Source: Oscillospiraceae bacterium (lineage in GTDB: Bacteria > Bacillota_A > Clostridia > Oscillospirales > Oscillospiraceae). Taken from it: DNA of 64,000 bases. The notes beneath the pieces are model-generated. The model made no database searches. It was not told where the DNA came from and saw only the letters and a list, made by a program, of their open reading frames with translations. The translations under genes were made by a program, and so were the position numbers. Positions 1 through 8,461 of the stretch are shown here, one piece after another (the first letter of the stretch is position 1; every line of letters begins with the position of its first letter). The DNA lies in contig CADADE010000032.1 of NCBI GenBank assembly GCA_902786615.1, positions 5,801 through 69,800 of the forward strand, given 5' to 3'.

Positions 1-1655
1 ACTCGCTGTCGAGATTGCCGGTGCTGACGGTGAAGTTGCCGAGCGTCTTCTGGACGGTATTGGCGCCGGAGGTGAAAGTAGCAGTGAGGGTGTAGGTGCC
101 GTCGGGCAGGGTGTCCAGGAAAGCGGTCTTGAGAGCAACAAAACCATTCGAGGAATCAACATAATACTCGGTATCCTTGGTAAGCGTCTTGCTCTGAGGG
201 CCGGAGATGGCATAGCTCGCCGCGGGCATGAGTGCGATGGTGGCTGCATCGGTGGTCTGGGCGTAAACCTCTGTGCGGTCGCTCTTGCTCTTGTCGTAAG
301 CGTTATTGTAAATGGCAAACTCGCCGATCGCGAGACCGCTGTTTGTGACGGTGAAGCTGCCAAGCGTCGTCTCGACAGTGCCCGAGCCGACAGTGGCAAT
401 GCCGATGAGGGTGTATTTACCGTCGGGCAGAGAGTTCAGATAGGCTTCGCCAAACCCAAAAGAGTACCAGGAGCTGCCTTCCCATTTGTCGATGGAGTAC
501 TCACCCTGCTGCATATCGTGGGTATAGGTGCCGGAGGGGTTGGTAACCTTGTAGGTGAATTTGTACAGCCATTCCTCGGAAGTGGAATTTTCGGGCTCAA
601 CGGTAACAAAATTGGTACCGCTAAGGGGCTTGCTCTTGTCATAGGGATCATTGTTGTGGGTGACTACTTTATAGGAGACCCCAAGAGAACCGGACTCAAT
701 ATAGAAGTTGCCGATCACAACCTGGTCTGTATTCAGGTCGCTGGGAGTGGTGAAGCCGAGCAGCTTGTAGGTGCCGTCAGGCAGCGCGTTCAGATAGCTG
801 GCCTTGAGCCAGATGGCCGAATCGTTGGAGGTGTAATCGACGTCGACAGCGAGGATCTTATTATAGCTCGTATCCGTGACGCCGACAACGCCGTAGCCGC
901 AAAACGCGCTCATGTTGCCGCCGGCAGAAGTCTCTACAACGCTGGTCGCATTCTTGTTATAATGCTCGGAGTACATCGTATAAGTGCCGAAGTTGCCGGA
1001 GTTGACGGAGACAAAGGTCAGCGGTACAGGCATCTCGTTGTTGCGCAGGCCATAGAAGTAGTACACATCGGCCTTCAGGGATTTAAGCCAGCTTGCAAAG
1101 AGGTTCAGGCTGTTGGCGCTGATGTCGTAGTGCTGGCCCTGGGTAAGCGGATTGAGATTCGTGCCGTTGTGTTCGGTGCTATAAGCAAACCCGCCGTTGA
1201 AGCTGTCCGCGTCGAAGGTGACAGTCTCAACACATTCGATTTTGACGTATGTGTGCGTAGTATCGCTCTTATCAATAGCGCTGGGAACGGCTCGGAAGGT
1301 CTTCATGGTATCGGCGTTATACGGAGCACCCAGAAGTCCGCCGCTGCCGCTCGTAAAGGTGGGCGTGGTCGTTCCGCTGCCGGAGGCAGTGGAAGCGGGC
1401 TGCTGCGGCTCAAAGCTTGCCGGCTGAGACTGCTGTCCGCCGAAGTCTATGTTGCCGCTGCCGTTTGACGCGGAGTTGGAGGAGCCGGTGGGGTTAAAGT
1501 TAAACCCGCCGCTTGCGTTGTTGTTTTCAGCCGCGTTGCTGCCGCCGCTGAAGTCAAAGTTTGCCAGAGATGTCGCGAATGCGCTCGTGCTGAAGAGGCC
1601 GAAGCACATCACGACAACCAGGAACATTGACAAGACTCTAGAAATACTTTTCATG
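1..1655 (-). CDS. Secreted protein with tandem X2/Ig-like modules (3' part outside window)
   Basis: The gene reads leftwards out of the window, so about 551 codons are visible and no stop is reached. The ATG is preceded by GGAGAGG. Residues 1-27 form a signal peptide (MKSISR, a hydrophobic core, then AFA as a likely cleavage site). A Gly/Asn/Ser/Gln-rich linker follows to about residue 110. The rest is a series of modules of roughly 90-110 residues. Three of them end in very similar strands (LPDGTYKLLGF, LPDGKYTLIGI, LPDGTYTLTATF), each followed by a conserved LG-x-F-x-V strand. This resembles the X2/Ig-like modules of clostridial surface proteins. No catalytic domain or anchor is visible in this part. 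A role as an extracellular or wall-associated protein is inferred; ligand unknown. Confidence 0.75.
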
Positions 1656-2126
1656 TTGTCCTCTCCTTATGTTAATTTTACTTAACTACCTTATGATACA
1701 GCGCAAACAGGGAGCCTGCAGTTCACCCCATCCGCGATGCAGCTATAATGTAACACGGTCTTTCACAAAATGCAAGAGTTTTTTCATAATTTCGCGGTAA
1801 TTTTTTTCCTGTTTGTTACCGCTTTGAAATCTGCTTTTTTGTGCATTTGTTCCGAAAAGGTCCGCGAGAAGGGAAAAACGCTCACTTTTTTCCGCCGTCT
1901 CCTGAAAATCACAGGCCCCGGCGGGACGCGGGAGCGGGAGAAATTGTTACAGGTTGAGAGCCTTCCCCGCCCTCTGTGCTTACTATGACGGCAAGGGAGG
2001 ACGCTTTGTTCCCGGAAATTCTGAAAAATTTTTATTTTTTTGTCGCAGCAGTCTAACGCAGCTTCTAAGCTCCCTTTCGCAAAGGGAGGCCAGACAAGGG
2101 TTTGCGGATGAAAGTCGGCAGATAAA
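1656..2126. other. Intergenic region without a convincing gene
   Basis: No reading frame here has a ribosome site and protein-like composition. The part next to 1655 is the AT-rich leader of the secreted protein. At 2068-2090 there is a single hairpin, a clipped copy of the CTCCC/GGGAG dispersed repeat described at 49904, 53103 and 55542. The remainder shows nothing recognisable. Confidence 0.6.
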
Positions 2127-2153
2127 AAACCGCCGGCCCGGGCCGACGGTTTA
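2127..2153 (-). terminator. Intrinsic terminator for the leftward DUF4250 transcript
   Basis: Read on the minus strand, a GC-rich stem (AAACCGTCGGCC paired with GGCCGGCGGTTT) is followed at once by TTTTTTATC. It lies just downstream of the mobile element at 2161-2295 and would stop transcription from the DUF1275/DUF4250 pair. Confidence 0.7.
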
Positions 2154-2160
2154 TTCTTAT

Positions 2161-2295
2161 GGCAACACCGCATAATTCGGCAAGAGCAGATCCTGAGAAA
2201 ATTTGGGTTCTGATAAAGGCACTTTTTCGCAGATGTACTTTGTGTACCTCAAGAAAAAGCCAGGAGATTACGCAGGCGGATTGTGCGGTGTTGCC
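2161..2295. mobile_element. MITE-like inverted-repeat element, copy 1
   Basis: 135 bp with terminal inverted repeats GGCAACACCGCA / TGCGGTGTTGCC (12 bp perfect, 15 of 16 when extended). It is flanked on both sides by TTAT, which looks like a 4-bp target duplication. A second copy at 5751-5880 is similar over its whole length, including an internal TGTACTTTGTGTACC segment. There is no coding capacity, so it would have to be moved in trans. The right-hand TTAT also supplies the stop codon of the neighbouring DUF4250 gene. Confidence 0.8.
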
Positions 2296-2469
2296 TTATC
2301 GGAAGCGGTTCTGCGCGGCGTCGTAGGAAAAACCGACGGCTTCAAGCGTCGCTTCCAGCGCGGCGCGGTCGAGCTCCCGATCCGCGCACAGGGCGTCGAG
2401 ACTCGGGTACTCGTCCCGCAGTTGGGTGTTGACCCAGCTCAGCAGGATCATGGGGTCTTTGGGAAGCAT
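2296..2469 (-). CDS. DUF4250 family small protein
   Basis: 57 codons. The ATG is preceded by GGAAAGGAG. The protein opens MLPKDPMILLSWVNTQLRD and continues with SLDALC and a C-terminal GFSYD..QNRF, which matches the layout of DUF4250 proteins (about 55-60 residues, widespread in Clostridia, function unknown). It starts 4 nt after the end of the YoaK-type gene at 2474, so the two are probably co-transcribed. The stop codon TAA lies exactly at the border of the inverted-repeat element at 2161-2295. Confidence 0.85.
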   Translation of the reverse strand: MLPKDPMILLSWVNTQLRDEYPSLDALCADRELDRAALEATLEAVGFSYDAAQNRFR

Positions 2470-2473
2470 GGCG

Positions 2474-3124
2474 TCACTCCTTTCCGTCGCGCCGCAGCAG
2501 GATCAAAAGTGCCGCAGGCACCAGCAGTATCCACCACACGGCACGCGTGCCGAAGGCGCGGGTCGTCCAGTAGCCCACCAGCACCGCCGCGGCAAACACA
2601 AGGTCAATGCCGTAATACTGGAGACTGACGGCGAGCGCCGCGCGCTCCCCGGTGGAAAAATAGCGGTTGAGATGCTCGGTGGCAATGCGGAGATTGCCGG
2701 TGCACATGGTGGAGGCAAAGGCGTTTTCACCGAACTTGCGAAAGCTCTCCACCTGCAGGGCACAGACGAACGCGACCGTCACCGTGGCGAGGACGGAGCA
2801 TTTCCCCGGCGGGATCAGGCCCACCAGAAACAGCAGCACGAGCTCCAGCCAGAGAATGAGGCGCTCCCAGTCCTGCCGCAGCCGCCGAAGCTGCAGCGAC
2901 AGCGTGACCCCCGCCACAAAGGCGAGCACCGGGACCAGATAGCGCAGCGTCAGCATGATATTCCCCTGGGCGAGGTTGATGCCCATGCGGGCGATGTTGC
3001 CGGTCTGGGCGTTGGCAAAGACGCCGTCCCGCGTGACATAGGTATAGGCTTCCAGAAAACCGCCCACGACGGCCAGGGCCAGCGATACGCCGTAACGGCG
3101 GAGAAAGACGGGCTTGCTTTTCAT
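2474..3124 (-). CDS. YoaK-type (DUF1275) membrane protein
   Basis: 216 residues, the usual length for the DUF1275/YoaK family of six-helix inner-membrane proteins of unknown function. The family signature is visible near the N-terminus: GGFLEAYTYVTRDGVFANAQTGN, seen in pieces as GGFLEAYTY and ANAQTGNI, and again as STMCTGNLR in the second half. Hydrophobic segments lie around residues 10-30, 55-75, 90-110, 115-130, 165-180 and 190-208. AGGAG precedes the ATG. It is the first gene of a unit with DUF4250 and has its own consensus-like promoter at 3188-3216. Transport or membrane homeostasis is only a guess. Confidence 0.85.
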   Translation of the reverse strand: MKSKPVFLRRYGVSLALAVVGGFLEAYTYVTRDGVFANAQTGNIARMGINLAQGNIMLTLRYLVPVLAFVAGVTLSLQLRRLRQDWERLILWLELVLLFLVGLIPPGKCSVLATVTVAFVCALQVESFRKFGENAFASTMCTGNLRIATEHLNRYFSTGERAALAVSLQYYGIDLVFAAAVLVGYWTTRAFGTRAVWWILLVPAALLILLRRDGKE

Positions 3125-3187
3125 ACAAACTCCTGTATATAATCAGATAAAATAAAAAAGCGGCATATCAGCGTGCCACGTTTGATT

Positions 3188-3216
3188 ATTATATCATAGA
3201 ATGGATTGGCTCACAA
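3188..3216 (-). promoter_or_regulatory. Sigma-A promoter for the DUF1275 gene
   Basis: On the minus strand TTGTGA (3216-3211), a 17-bp spacer, then TATAAT (3193-3188). It lies about 65 bp upstream of the start at 3124. Confidence 0.7.
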
Positions 3217-3264
3217 TATGCAAATTGCGCAAAAAGCAGCGGGGAAAACCGGCAAAGCGGGCAA

Positions 3265-3293
3265 TTGACAAGCGGGGTCGATGTCCCTATAAT
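3265..3293 (+). promoter_or_regulatory. Consensus sigma-A promoter for the MgtC-type gene
   Basis: TTGACA (3265-3270), exactly 17 bp, TATAAT (3288-3293): a perfect match to the primary-sigma consensus. It is followed by a leader of about 90 nt before the start at 3391. That leader carries a strong hairpin at 3305-3331. Confidence 0.85.
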
Positions 3294-3304
3294 ACGTGCA
3301 TAAT

Positions 3305-3331
3305 AAGAGTCGTGGCTTTACCACGGCTCTT
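3305..3331 (+). other. Leader hairpin upstream of the MgtC-type gene
   Basis: An 11-bp stem with one G-U pair (AAGAGTCGTGG / CCACGGCTCTT) around a 5-nt loop CTTTA, starting only about 5 nt after the predicted transcription start. The following stretch is T-rich (TTTCTGTTTTCTT), so it could be a leader terminator or an RNA-stability element. It matches no riboswitch class known to me. Confidence 0.5.
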
Positions 3332-3390
3332 CTGATTTCAAAAGTTTCTGTTTTCTTATGGGCAGAAAGCCCACAGGCGGGAGGCTCAAT

Positions 3391-4128
3391 ATGACGCTTG
3401 CGGAATATATGAACAGTCAGTTTACGCTGACGCAGAATCTGGACTTTCTGTTCCGGCTGCTGGTGGCCGCGTCCTGCGGGGCCGCCATCGGCGTGGAGCG
3501 CAGCAAGCGCTTCAAGGAGGCGGGCGTGCGCACGCATCTGGTGGTGTGCTTTGCAGCGGCGCTGTTCATGATCATCTCCAAATACGGCTTTGCCGATCTC
3601 ACCGGACCCGACGGCGGCGACTTCCCCGGTATCCGCGGCGCGGACTCCTCCCGCGTGGCGGCCCAGGTGGTCAGCGGCATCAGCTTTCTTTGCTCGGCGG
3701 TCATCTTCAAAAACGGCGGCAGCGTCAAGGGTCTGACCACGGCGGCGGGCCTCTGGCTCACGGCGGGCATCGGCCTTGCCATCGGGGCGGGCCTGTTTGT
3801 CATCGGCGTGGGCGGCACGTTTCTCATGGCGGCCATGCAGATCCTGCTGCACCGCTTTGCCGTCGGCGGGGACGCCTATACCGGCAACCGCATGCAGTTT
3901 ACGGTCAAAAACGGGTATGACTTCAATACCGCTCTGGAGGAGCAGCTCAAGGCCTGGGGCGCGCAGCTTGCGGACAGTAAGATCACCCGCCGCAAGGACG
4001 GCACCACCGAGTACGATCTCACCATCCGCCGCAAGAAGGCCCTCACCTACGCGGAGATCAAGGAGTTCATGATGGAGCGTGAGGATATCCTCTCCGTCAG
4101 CAACAGTCCCCTCTATAGCCAGTATTGA
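3391..4128 (+). CDS. MgtC/SapB family membrane protein
   Basis: 245 residues from the ATG at 3391, chosen because GGGAGG lies 6 nt upstream; a longer in-frame start at 3358 has no ribosome site. The first 150 residues hold the MgtC/SapB domain, with the family patterns GAAIGVERSKRFKEAGVRTH, RVAAQVVSGISFL and GLTTAAGLW.TAGIG.A and about five membrane helices. The C-terminal 90 residues form a soluble domain with a predicted alpha/beta pattern, as in other long MgtC-like proteins. MgtC proteins are linked to magnesium limitation and membrane-potential control; whether this one is magnesium-regulated cannot be told from the leader. Confidence 0.88.
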   Translation: MTLAEYMNSQFTLTQNLDFLFRLLVAASCGAAIGVERSKRFKEAGVRTHLVVCFAAALFMIISKYGFADLTGPDGGDFPGIRGADSSRVAAQVVSGISFLCSAVIFKNGGSVKGLTTAAGLWLTAGIGLAIGAGLFVIGVGGTFLMAAMQILLHRFAVGGDAYTGNRMQFTVKNGYDFNTALEEQLKAWGAQLADSKITRRKDGTTEYDLTIRRKKALTYAEIKEFMMEREDILSVSNSPLYSQY

Positions 4129-4134
4129 CCGAAA

Positions 4135-4168
4135 CGCGCCCCTTTTCCGGGTTTGGAAAAGGGGCGCG
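4135..4168. terminator. Bidirectional terminator between convergent genes
   Basis: A 14-bp perfect stem (CGCGCCCCTTTTCC / GGAAAAGGGGCGCG) with a 6-nt loop, followed by CTTTTGCTT on the plus strand. It lies between the ends of the MgtC-type gene and the small gene at 4176. Confidence 0.8.
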
Positions 4169-4175
4169 CTTTTGC

Positions 4176-4388
4176 TTACAGGATCTCGTTGATTTTGGTC
4201 TCGATGGTCTTTGCGACGTCCTCGGGCACGATCTTCTTGCTGACCACCAGGTCGAAGATTTCCCCGCAGCTCTTTCTGTTGAAGAGCTTGATGGGGTACT
4301 TCATGATCTGGGGGGCGTACTGCTCGATGATCGCCTTGCACTGGGGATTGGCAAAGCACTCCTTGACGGTCATGGTGCGGAAAGTCAT
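4176..4388 (-). CDS. Small conserved-looking protein of unknown function
   Basis: 70 residues; AAGGAGG lies 7 nt before the ATG. The sequence (MTFRTMTVKECFANPQC...) has two Cys in the first 20 residues and a third near the middle, a central KYPIKLF patch, and a C-terminal amphipathic helix. I do not recognise the family. The good ribosome site, isolated position and downstream terminator support a real gene. Confidence 0.7.
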   Translation of the reverse strand: MTFRTMTVKECFANPQCKAIIEQYAPQIMKYPIKLFNRKSCGEIFDLVVSKKIVPEDVAKTIETKINEIL

Positions 4389-4465
4389 GGTTCTGCCTCC
4401 TTCATAAATATAGTAGCCGGTAAAGCTGCTATGATTGTACCACGGGAAGCAGAGAGCGTCAATCT

Positions 4466-5569
4466 TTATGCGTGCGCTTCGAAGGAGGCGTGGGGATTGG
4501 TGGCCTCGGTCTGCTCCAGCATGGCGGCGGCCCAGTCGCTGCCGCCCTCCTTGGCGCGGGTGTACCAGCGGCCCGCCTCGTCCAGATTCTGCGTCACGCC
4601 GAGACCGTTCTGGTAGAGATAGCCGATCTGGGCCTGGCCCTGGGCGTTGCCCTGCTGGGCGGCGCGGTTGTTGTATTCCATGGCCTTGGCGTAGTCGGCA
4701 GACACGCCGAGGGCGTTCTGGTAGATGTAGCCCACCTGGGCCTGGGCGGGAGCGTAGTCCTCATCCGCGGCCTGCATGTAATAGTCCAGCGCTTTGGCGT
4801 AGTCCTGCTGCACGCCGCCCTTGCCGTCCAGGTACAGATCGCCCAGGAGCTTCATGGCGGCCATGTTGCCCGACGCGGCCATCTTTTCAAGCCCTGCGCG
4901 GGCTTTGGCGTAAAGCTCGTCCGCCTTGGCGGCGTCGACCTTGCGGGCGTTCTCCACCGCATAGCTGCCGGTGGCGTCGGCGGCGTTGCTCACATGGTTG
5001 GGGGCGGGGCCGTCGAAGAAGGCGGCAAGGCTCATGAGCTCAAAAGGCGTGAGGTTCGGAGCCTGCGAAGCCTTGGTCGCGGCGTCCAGCGCCAGCTCGT
5101 GGTTTTTCTCCACGCCGTGGCCCGTGGCGAAGCACTCGCTCAGCGCGCACATCACCGCGCCGTAATCAAAGGCGGCGGGGTCGGTCTCGTCCGCCACGGC
5201 GACAAACTTGATGTAGCGGCGCGCGGCCTCGTCCTTGTCCATGCGCAGGCCGTAGCCGAGATTGGCCGCCTCCGCCAGCAGATACGACGCGCTGGGGAAG
5301 CCGCCCTTCGCGGCGGTCTCCAGATAGGTCATGGCCTTGCTGTGGTTCTCGTTCGTGCCGAGACCGAGGTAATAGGCCTTGCCCAGGATCAGGGCGACGG
5401 TGGGATCACTGCTGTCGGCCTGGGCGCTCGCGCTCTGAAAGGCGCCGCTGTAGTCGCCGCTGTTGTAGAGGGCGACAGCCTGATCGGCGGCCCCCTCGGC
5501 GGAGGCGGGCGCTGCGCACAGCGCCAGCGCCAGGGTCAGGGCCAGAAGCAGCGTGATGATTCGTTTCAT
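4466..5569 (-). CDS. Secreted Sel1-like repeat protein
   Basis: 367 residues from the ATG at 5569, which has AAGGAG 8 nt upstream. A longer frame to 5650 has no ribosome site. Residues 1-25 are a signal peptide ending ASAEG. The rest consists of Sel1-like helical repeats, clearest in the C-terminal half: units with A...LG.LY..G.GV..D..KA..YY..AA appear as DLYLDGKGGVQQDYAKALDY, YIYQNALGVSADYAKAMEY and YLYQNGLGVTQNLDEAGRWY. These repeats build superhelical scaffolds for protein binding. The protein is probably extracytoplasmic. Partner unknown. Confidence 0.85.
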   Translation of the reverse strand: MKRIITLLLALTLALALCAAPASAEGAADQAVALYNSGDYSGAFQSASAQADSSDPTVALILGKAYYLGLGTNENHSKAMTYLETAAKGGFPSASYLLAEAANLGYGLRMDKDEAARRYIKFVAVADETDPAAFDYGAVMCALSECFATGHGVEKNHELALDAATKASQAPNLTPFELMSLAAFFDGPAPNHVSNAADATGSYAVENARKVDAAKADELYAKARAGLEKMAASGNMAAMKLLGDLYLDGKGGVQQDYAKALDYYMQAADEDYAPAQAQVGYIYQNALGVSADYAKAMEYNNRAAQQGNAQGQAQIGYLYQNGLGVTQNLDEAGRWYTRAKEGGSDWAAAMLEQTEATNPHASFEAHA

Positions 5570-5750
5570 AGTCTCTACTCCTTCTATCCTATAAGAATCT
5601 CTTTTTTTGAACAGCTTTGCTATTATATCCCGCCCCGCCCGCTTTTTCAACCGCCAACGCAGGGCAAATCGTGAACATTTTGCAAAGCATCTGCGATTAT
5701 CCCTGACGAGACTGCTTCGGAAAAGTTCCCGCCCGGTCTGATCCGCTTAA
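5570..5750. other. Leader of the Sel1-repeat gene and intergenic DNA
   Basis: Contains the AT-rich promoter side of the leftward Sel1-repeat gene, including a TATAAT-like TATTATATC on the plus strand around 5620. No gene or strong hairpin is seen between it and the mobile element at 5751. Confidence 0.5.
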
Positions 5751-5880
5751 GGTAATACCGCATAATGCGGCAAGAGCAGATTCCGAGAAAATTTGCGTTC
5801 TGATGATGGCACTTTTTCGCGGATGTACTTTGTGTACCTCAAGAAAAGAAGATGCCGCAGACGTATTGTGCGGTGTTGCC
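5751..5880. mobile_element. MITE-like inverted-repeat element, copy 2
   Basis: 130 bp, similar to 2161-2295 over its full length in the same orientation. The left terminus is slightly diverged (GGTAATACCGCA); the right terminus TGCGGTGTTGCC is intact. It is flanked by TTAA on both sides, consistent with a 4-bp TTAN target duplication. It sits between the divergently transcribed Sel1-repeat and SPFH genes. Confidence 0.8.
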
Positions 5881-5988
5881 TTAAGAAACTTTCAGTGGAT
5901 TTTTCCGGCGCGCCCTGTTATACTGTACGTGGTATGTGTAAAAATGCAAGCACCGGGCAAAGCCCCGAGATTTGAAAGGAGAACCAAC

Positions 5989-7299
5989 ATGGGTCTTATC
6001 AAAGCAGCCTTGGATTCTGTGACCGGCGTGCTCGCCGATCAGTGGAAGGAATATTTCTATTGTGAAGCGCTCGACGGAAACACCCTCGTGGTGCGCGGCC
6101 GGAAACGCCAGAAAGGCTTCTCCGGCAACCGCGGCAGCGACAATATCATCTCCAACGGTTCCGTCGTCGCCGTGGCCGACGGCCAGTGCATGATCATCGT
6201 CGACCAGGGCAAGATCAGCGAGCTTTGCGCCGAGCCGGGCGAGTTCGTCTACGACAGCTCCACCGAGCCCTCCCTCTTCTGCGGCGATCTGAGCGACGGC
6301 ATCATGGACGTGTTCAAGGTCATGGGCAAGCGCTTCACCTTCGGCGGCGTAGCCCCCAAGGATCAGCGCGTGTACTACTTCAACACCAAGGAGCTTGTCG
6401 GCAACAAGTACGGCACCCCCTCCCCCGTGCCCTTCCGCGTGGTGGACCAGCGCGCCGGCATCGACATCGACATCGGCATCCGCTGCTTCGGCGAGTACTC
6501 CTACCGCATCACGAACCCCATCCTCTTCTACACCAACGTCTGCGGCAACGTCAGCGACGCCTACACCCGCGACAAACTCGACAACCAGCTCAAGACCGAG
6601 CTTCTGACCGCCCTGCAGCCCGCCTTTGCCCGCATTTCCGACGAGGGCATCCGTTATTCCAGCCTGCCCGGCCACACCAGAGAGATTTCCGACGCGCTCA
6701 ACGAGGAGCTCTCCGGCAAGTGGCGCGACCTGCGCGGTCTTGAAATCGTCTCCTTCGGCGTCTCCAGCGTGAAGGCCAGCGAGGAAGACGAGCAGATGAT
6801 CAAGGAGATGCAGCGCAACGCGGCCCTGCGCGATCCCAACGTGGCGGCGGCCCACCTTGTGGGCGCTCAGGCGGCGGCCATGCAGGACGCGGCCAGGAAC
6901 GCAAACGGCGCGGCGATGGGCTTCATGGGCATGAACATGGCCGCCCAGACCGGCGGCGTGAATGCGGCCAGCCTCTACGCCATGGGCTCCCAGCAGCCTG
7001 CCCAGCCCGCAGCGGCCCCCAGGGCCGACGGCTGGACCTGCCCCAACTGCGGCAAGACCGTCTTCGGCAAGTTCTGCACCGAGTGCGGCACGAAAAAGCC
7101 CGCCGACGGCTGGACCTGCCCGAGCTGCGGCGCGGTGAACAAGGGCAAATTCTGCGCGGAGTGCGGCGCGAAAAAGCCCGCCGACGCGCCCCTTTACAAG
7201 TGCGACAAGTGCGGCTGGCAGCCGGAGGATCCGGCCCATCCGCCGAAGTTCTGCCCCCAGTGCGGCGACCCCTTCAACGATCAGGACATCGCAAAGTAA
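5989..7299 (+). CDS. SPFH-domain protein with C-terminal zinc ribbons (YdjI-like)
   Basis: 436 residues from the ATG with AAAGGAG 7 nt upstream. Residues 1-290 fit the SPFH/virion-core family of which Bacillus YdjI is a member. The patterns QWKEYFYCEALDGNTLVVRG and RGSDNIISNGSVVAVADGQ open the domain, followed by the band-7-like core (RFTFGG, PVPFRVVDQRAGIDIDIGIR). After an Ala/Met-rich helix come three to four zinc-ribbon units with paired Cys (WTCPNCG..FCTECG, WTCPSCG..FCAECG, YKCDKCG..FCPQCGDPF). It is the first gene of a three-gene operon with a zinc-ribbon membrane protein and a TPM protein. A membrane-stress role is inferred from the Bacillus ydjFGHI operon. Confidence 0.88.
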   Translation: MGLIKAALDSVTGVLADQWKEYFYCEALDGNTLVVRGRKRQKGFSGNRGSDNIISNGSVVAVADGQCMIIVDQGKISELCAEPGEFVYDSSTEPSLFCGDLSDGIMDVFKVMGKRFTFGGVAPKDQRVYYFNTKELVGNKYGTPSPVPFRVVDQRAGIDIDIGIRCFGEYSYRITNPILFYTNVCGNVSDAYTRDKLDNQLKTELLTALQPAFARISDEGIRYSSLPGHTREISDALNEELSGKWRDLRGLEIVSFGVSSVKASEEDEQMIKEMQRNAALRDPNVAAAHLVGAQAAAMQDAARNANGAAMGFMGMNMAAQTGGVNAASLYAMGSQQPAQPAAAPRADGWTCPNCGKTVFGKFCTECGTKKPADGWTCPSCGAVNKGKFCAECGAKKPADAPLYKCDKCGWQPEDPAHPPKFCPQCGDPFNDQDIAK

Positions 7300-7336
7300 A
7301 AGGCATTGAAGCCTTCCCCCAAGTGAGGTGAAAACC

Positions 7337-8449
7337 GTGGCAGACCAGATCAGCAATTACAAGTGCCCCGCGTGTACCGGTCCCCTGCGCTTTGACGGGA
7401 AGACCGGGCGGCTCCAGTGCGACTACTGCGGCTCCAGCTTCAGCGTGCAGGAGATCGAGGCGCTTTACCAAAGTCAGGACGAGACGGCGGCTGCCGCCGC
7501 TGCCGAGGCGCAGGCGCGTGAGGACAGCGTCAGCGCCGAGGGGGAATGGACGGTCTCCGGCGAGAACTGGGCCAGGGAGCAGGGGCTGAAGCTATACAAC
7601 TGCCCCAGCTGCGGGGCCGAGCTCGTGTGTGACGAGACCACCGCCGCCACCTCCTGTCCCTATTGCGGCAACCCCTCCATCGTGCCGGGCCAGCTCAGCG
7701 ACATGCTGAAGCCGGACTATGTCATTCCCTTCAAGGTGGACAAAGAGGACGCCAAGGCGGCGCTCAAAAAATACTACAAGGGGAAAAAGCTCCTGCCCAA
7801 GGCCTTTTCGGAGCAGAATCACATTGAAGAGATCCAGGGCGTGTATGTCCCCTTCTGGCTTGTGGACGGGGCGGCGGACGCGGATATGCTCTTTCGCGGC
7901 ACCCGCGTCAACAGCGTGACCACCCCCAACTCCATCATCACCACCACGGAGTATTACAACATCCATCGCTCCGGCACGGTGCGCTTTGAGAAAATCCCCG
8001 TGGACGCGTCCAGCAAGATGCCCGACACCCACATGGACGCCATCGAGCCCTTTGACTACAGCGAGCTCAAGCCCTTCTCCAACGCCTACCTGCCGGGCTT
8101 TCTGGCCAACAAATACGACATGGAGGCTGAGGAGTGCTACGGGCGCGCGGACGAGCGCGCCGCCAACACCGCGGCGGAGCTGGTGTCCCAGACCGTGAGC
8201 GGCTACTCCACTCTCGTCTCCCAGGGCAAGCAGATCCGCATACGCCGGGGAAAGGTCAGCTATGCGCTGCTGCCGGTGTGGATGCTCTCCACCCGCTGGA
8301 ACGGCGAAAACTTCCTCTTCGCCATGAACGGGCAGACCGGCAAGCTCATCGGCGATCTGCCGGTGGCGCGCTCCAGGGTCCTCGGCTGGTACACGGGCAT
8401 CACCGCCGCCGTGACGGCACTGATGGCGCTGTTCATGTATTTTCTGTGA
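7337..8449 (+). CDS. Zinc-ribbon membrane protein (YdjG-like)
   Basis: About 370 residues. I chose the GTG at 7337 because AGGTG lies 6 nt before it; a GTG at 7328 overlaps that site. Two zinc ribbons open the protein (YKCPACTG...LQCDYCGS and YNCPSCGAEL...TSCPYCGN). A long soluble domain follows (YVIPFKVDKEDAKAALKKYY..., VYVPFWLVDG), and a single hydrophobic segment at the C-terminus anchors it. This order matches Bacillus YdjG, which is membrane-associated and works with YdjH and YdjI. The gene follows the SPFH gene by 37 nt and precedes the TPM gene by 12 nt. Confidence 0.85.
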   Translation: MADQISNYKCPACTGPLRFDGKTGRLQCDYCGSSFSVQEIEALYQSQDETAAAAAAEAQAREDSVSAEGEWTVSGENWAREQGLKLYNCPSCGAELVCDETTAATSCPYCGNPSIVPGQLSDMLKPDYVIPFKVDKEDAKAALKKYYKGKKLLPKAFSEQNHIEEIQGVYVPFWLVDGAADADMLFRGTRVNSVTTPNSIITTTEYYNIHRSGTVRFEKIPVDASSKMPDTHMDAIEPFDYSELKPFSNAYLPGFLANKYDMEAEECYGRADERAANTAAELVSQTVSGYSTLVSQGKQIRIRRGKVSYALLPVWMLSTRWNGENFLFAMNGQTGKLIGDLPVARSRVLGWYTGITAAVTALMALFMYFL

Positions 8450-8461
8450 GGAGGAGGGCGT

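Noticed and set aside
1784..2173. Possible 129-codon gene in the long gap after 1655
   Set aside because: Unlike any protein family, no ribosome site, and it overlaps a repeat and a terminator.
5881..7356. A 491-codon open frame antisense to the SPFH gene
   Set aside because: Shadow frame rich in Ala/Gly/Val/His with no ribosome site; the sense frame has clear zinc ribbons.
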